Below are positions 5,885 through 6,232 of a DNA stretch of 6,232 nucleotides, piece by piece. The DNA is from Lachnospiraceae bacterium UBA4381. Its GTDB lineage: Bacteria > Bacillota > Clostridia > Lachnospirales > Lachnospiraceae. The position numbers were made by a program, and so were the translations under genes. The stretch spans positions 1-6,232 of the forward strand of contig DGRT01000133.1 in the NCBI GenBank assembly GCA_002391105.1, written 5' to 3'. The number at the start of each line of letters is the position of its first letter. Position 1 is the stretch's first letter. The notes below the pieces were generated by a model, which was not told where the DNA came from, did not search any database, and worked only from the letters and a program-made list of their open reading frames with translations.

Positions 5885-6232
5885 TCAGCCTGTCTGTTTC
5901 TGTAAAGTAACCACATCAGCTCCAAGAGAGCTGTAATACTTCTCCAGCTTCGGACGGGCACTTATGTAGAAAGGTTTAAGGCTCTCATCAAAATGCTTTC
6001 CCATACCTTCCATGATTATCTTATCCGCCTGCTCAAAGGACATACTATCCTTATATACACGCTTGCTGACAAGAGCATCATATACATCCGCTATAGCCAT
6101 TATCCTCGCCTCAAGAGGTATCTCCTCCCCCTTTAGTCCTTCAGGATAGCCCGATCCATCCCATCTCTCATGGTGATAATGTGCCACATTTTCAGCTATA
6201 ACCTTGAAATCCTTATCATCCGTTTCCTTAAG
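5885..6232 (-). CDS. HD-GYP domain phosphodiesterase, C-terminal 115 aa (partial)
   Basis: The open frame enters from the right edge of the window without a start (LKETDDKDFKVIAENVAHYH) and runs to a TGA at 5885. The visible part is the second half of an HD-GYP domain. It carries the HHERWDGSGYP motif that gives the family its name, then GLKGEEIPLEARIMAIADVYDAL with the conserved Asp of 'aDvyDAl', and finally the GKHFDESL motif. These domains hydrolyse cyclic di-GMP, or in some members related cyclic dinucleotides, using a two- or three-metal centre. The metal-binding HD pair and any N-terminal sensory or receiver domain lie outside the window. The C-terminus extends about 30 residues past the domain (LEKYYSSLGADVVTLQKQTG). 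The GTG at 6187 is an internal Val codon, not a start. The diguanylate cyclase gene 116 bp downstream makes a synthesis/degradation pair likely. Confidence 0.93.
   Translation of the reverse strand, partial: LKETDDKDFKVIAENVAHYHHERWDGSGYPEGLKGEEIPLEARIMAIADVYDALVSKRVYKDSMSFEQADKIIMEGMGKHFDESLKPFYISARPKLEKYYSSLGADVVTLQKQTG

Overview
All genes in this window lie on the minus strand, so transcription runs from high to low coordinates. Base composition is moderately AT-rich, with frequent ATA (Ile) and AGA (Arg) codons and strong AGGAGG/GGGAG-type ribosome binding sites. Together with the protein types (LytTR plus small membrane protein, GGDEF and HD-GYP proteins, DUF5104-like protein), this suggests a Gram-positive anaerobe of the Clostridia, most likely Lachnospiraceae. 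The family assignment is inference from style, not from a marker gene.

Region 1 (6232 to about 2604) looks like a cyclic-di-GMP module. It opens with the C-terminal part of an HD-GYP phosphodiesterase (5885-6232, cut by the window edge). After 116 bp comes a 636-aa membrane diguanylate cyclase with extracytoplasmic sensor, HAMP, PAS-like and GGDEF domains (3858-5768). After only 21 bp follows a two-helix membrane protein with a DUF5104-like domain (3090-3836), and 45 bp later a 117-aa protein of unknown function (2691-3044). A perfect 17-bp hairpin (2604-2647) with a T-rich tail closes the unit.

Region 2 (about 2590 to 2308) has no intact gene. It holds the frameshifted C-terminal remnant of an alpha/beta hydrolase (2398-2584). 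Over its last codons lie two 9-bp direct repeats 21 bp apart (2390-2398 and 2411-2419) that fit the recognition pattern of LytTR-domain regulators.

Region 3 (2307 to 1) is an ABC exporter linked to a LytTR regulatory pair. It comprises an ATPase (1582-2307), an ABC-2 permease (691-1461), a LytTR DNA-binding protein (133-597) and the start of a small membrane protein, probably DUF3021 (1-136), which overlaps the LytTR gene by ATGA. The LytTR gene has its own near-consensus sigma-A promoter (666-694), whose predicted transcript starts in a 10-bp hairpin (631-658).

The proposed circuit (inference) is that the LytTR protein, held or controlled by its membrane partner, binds the repeats at 2390-2419 and controls the ABC exporter. 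Two tracked protein starts are revised here on the basis of ribosome binding sites: the LytTR protein (start at 597) and the permease (start at 1461). No CRISPR, tRNA, rRNA, insertion sequence or intact mobile element was seen.
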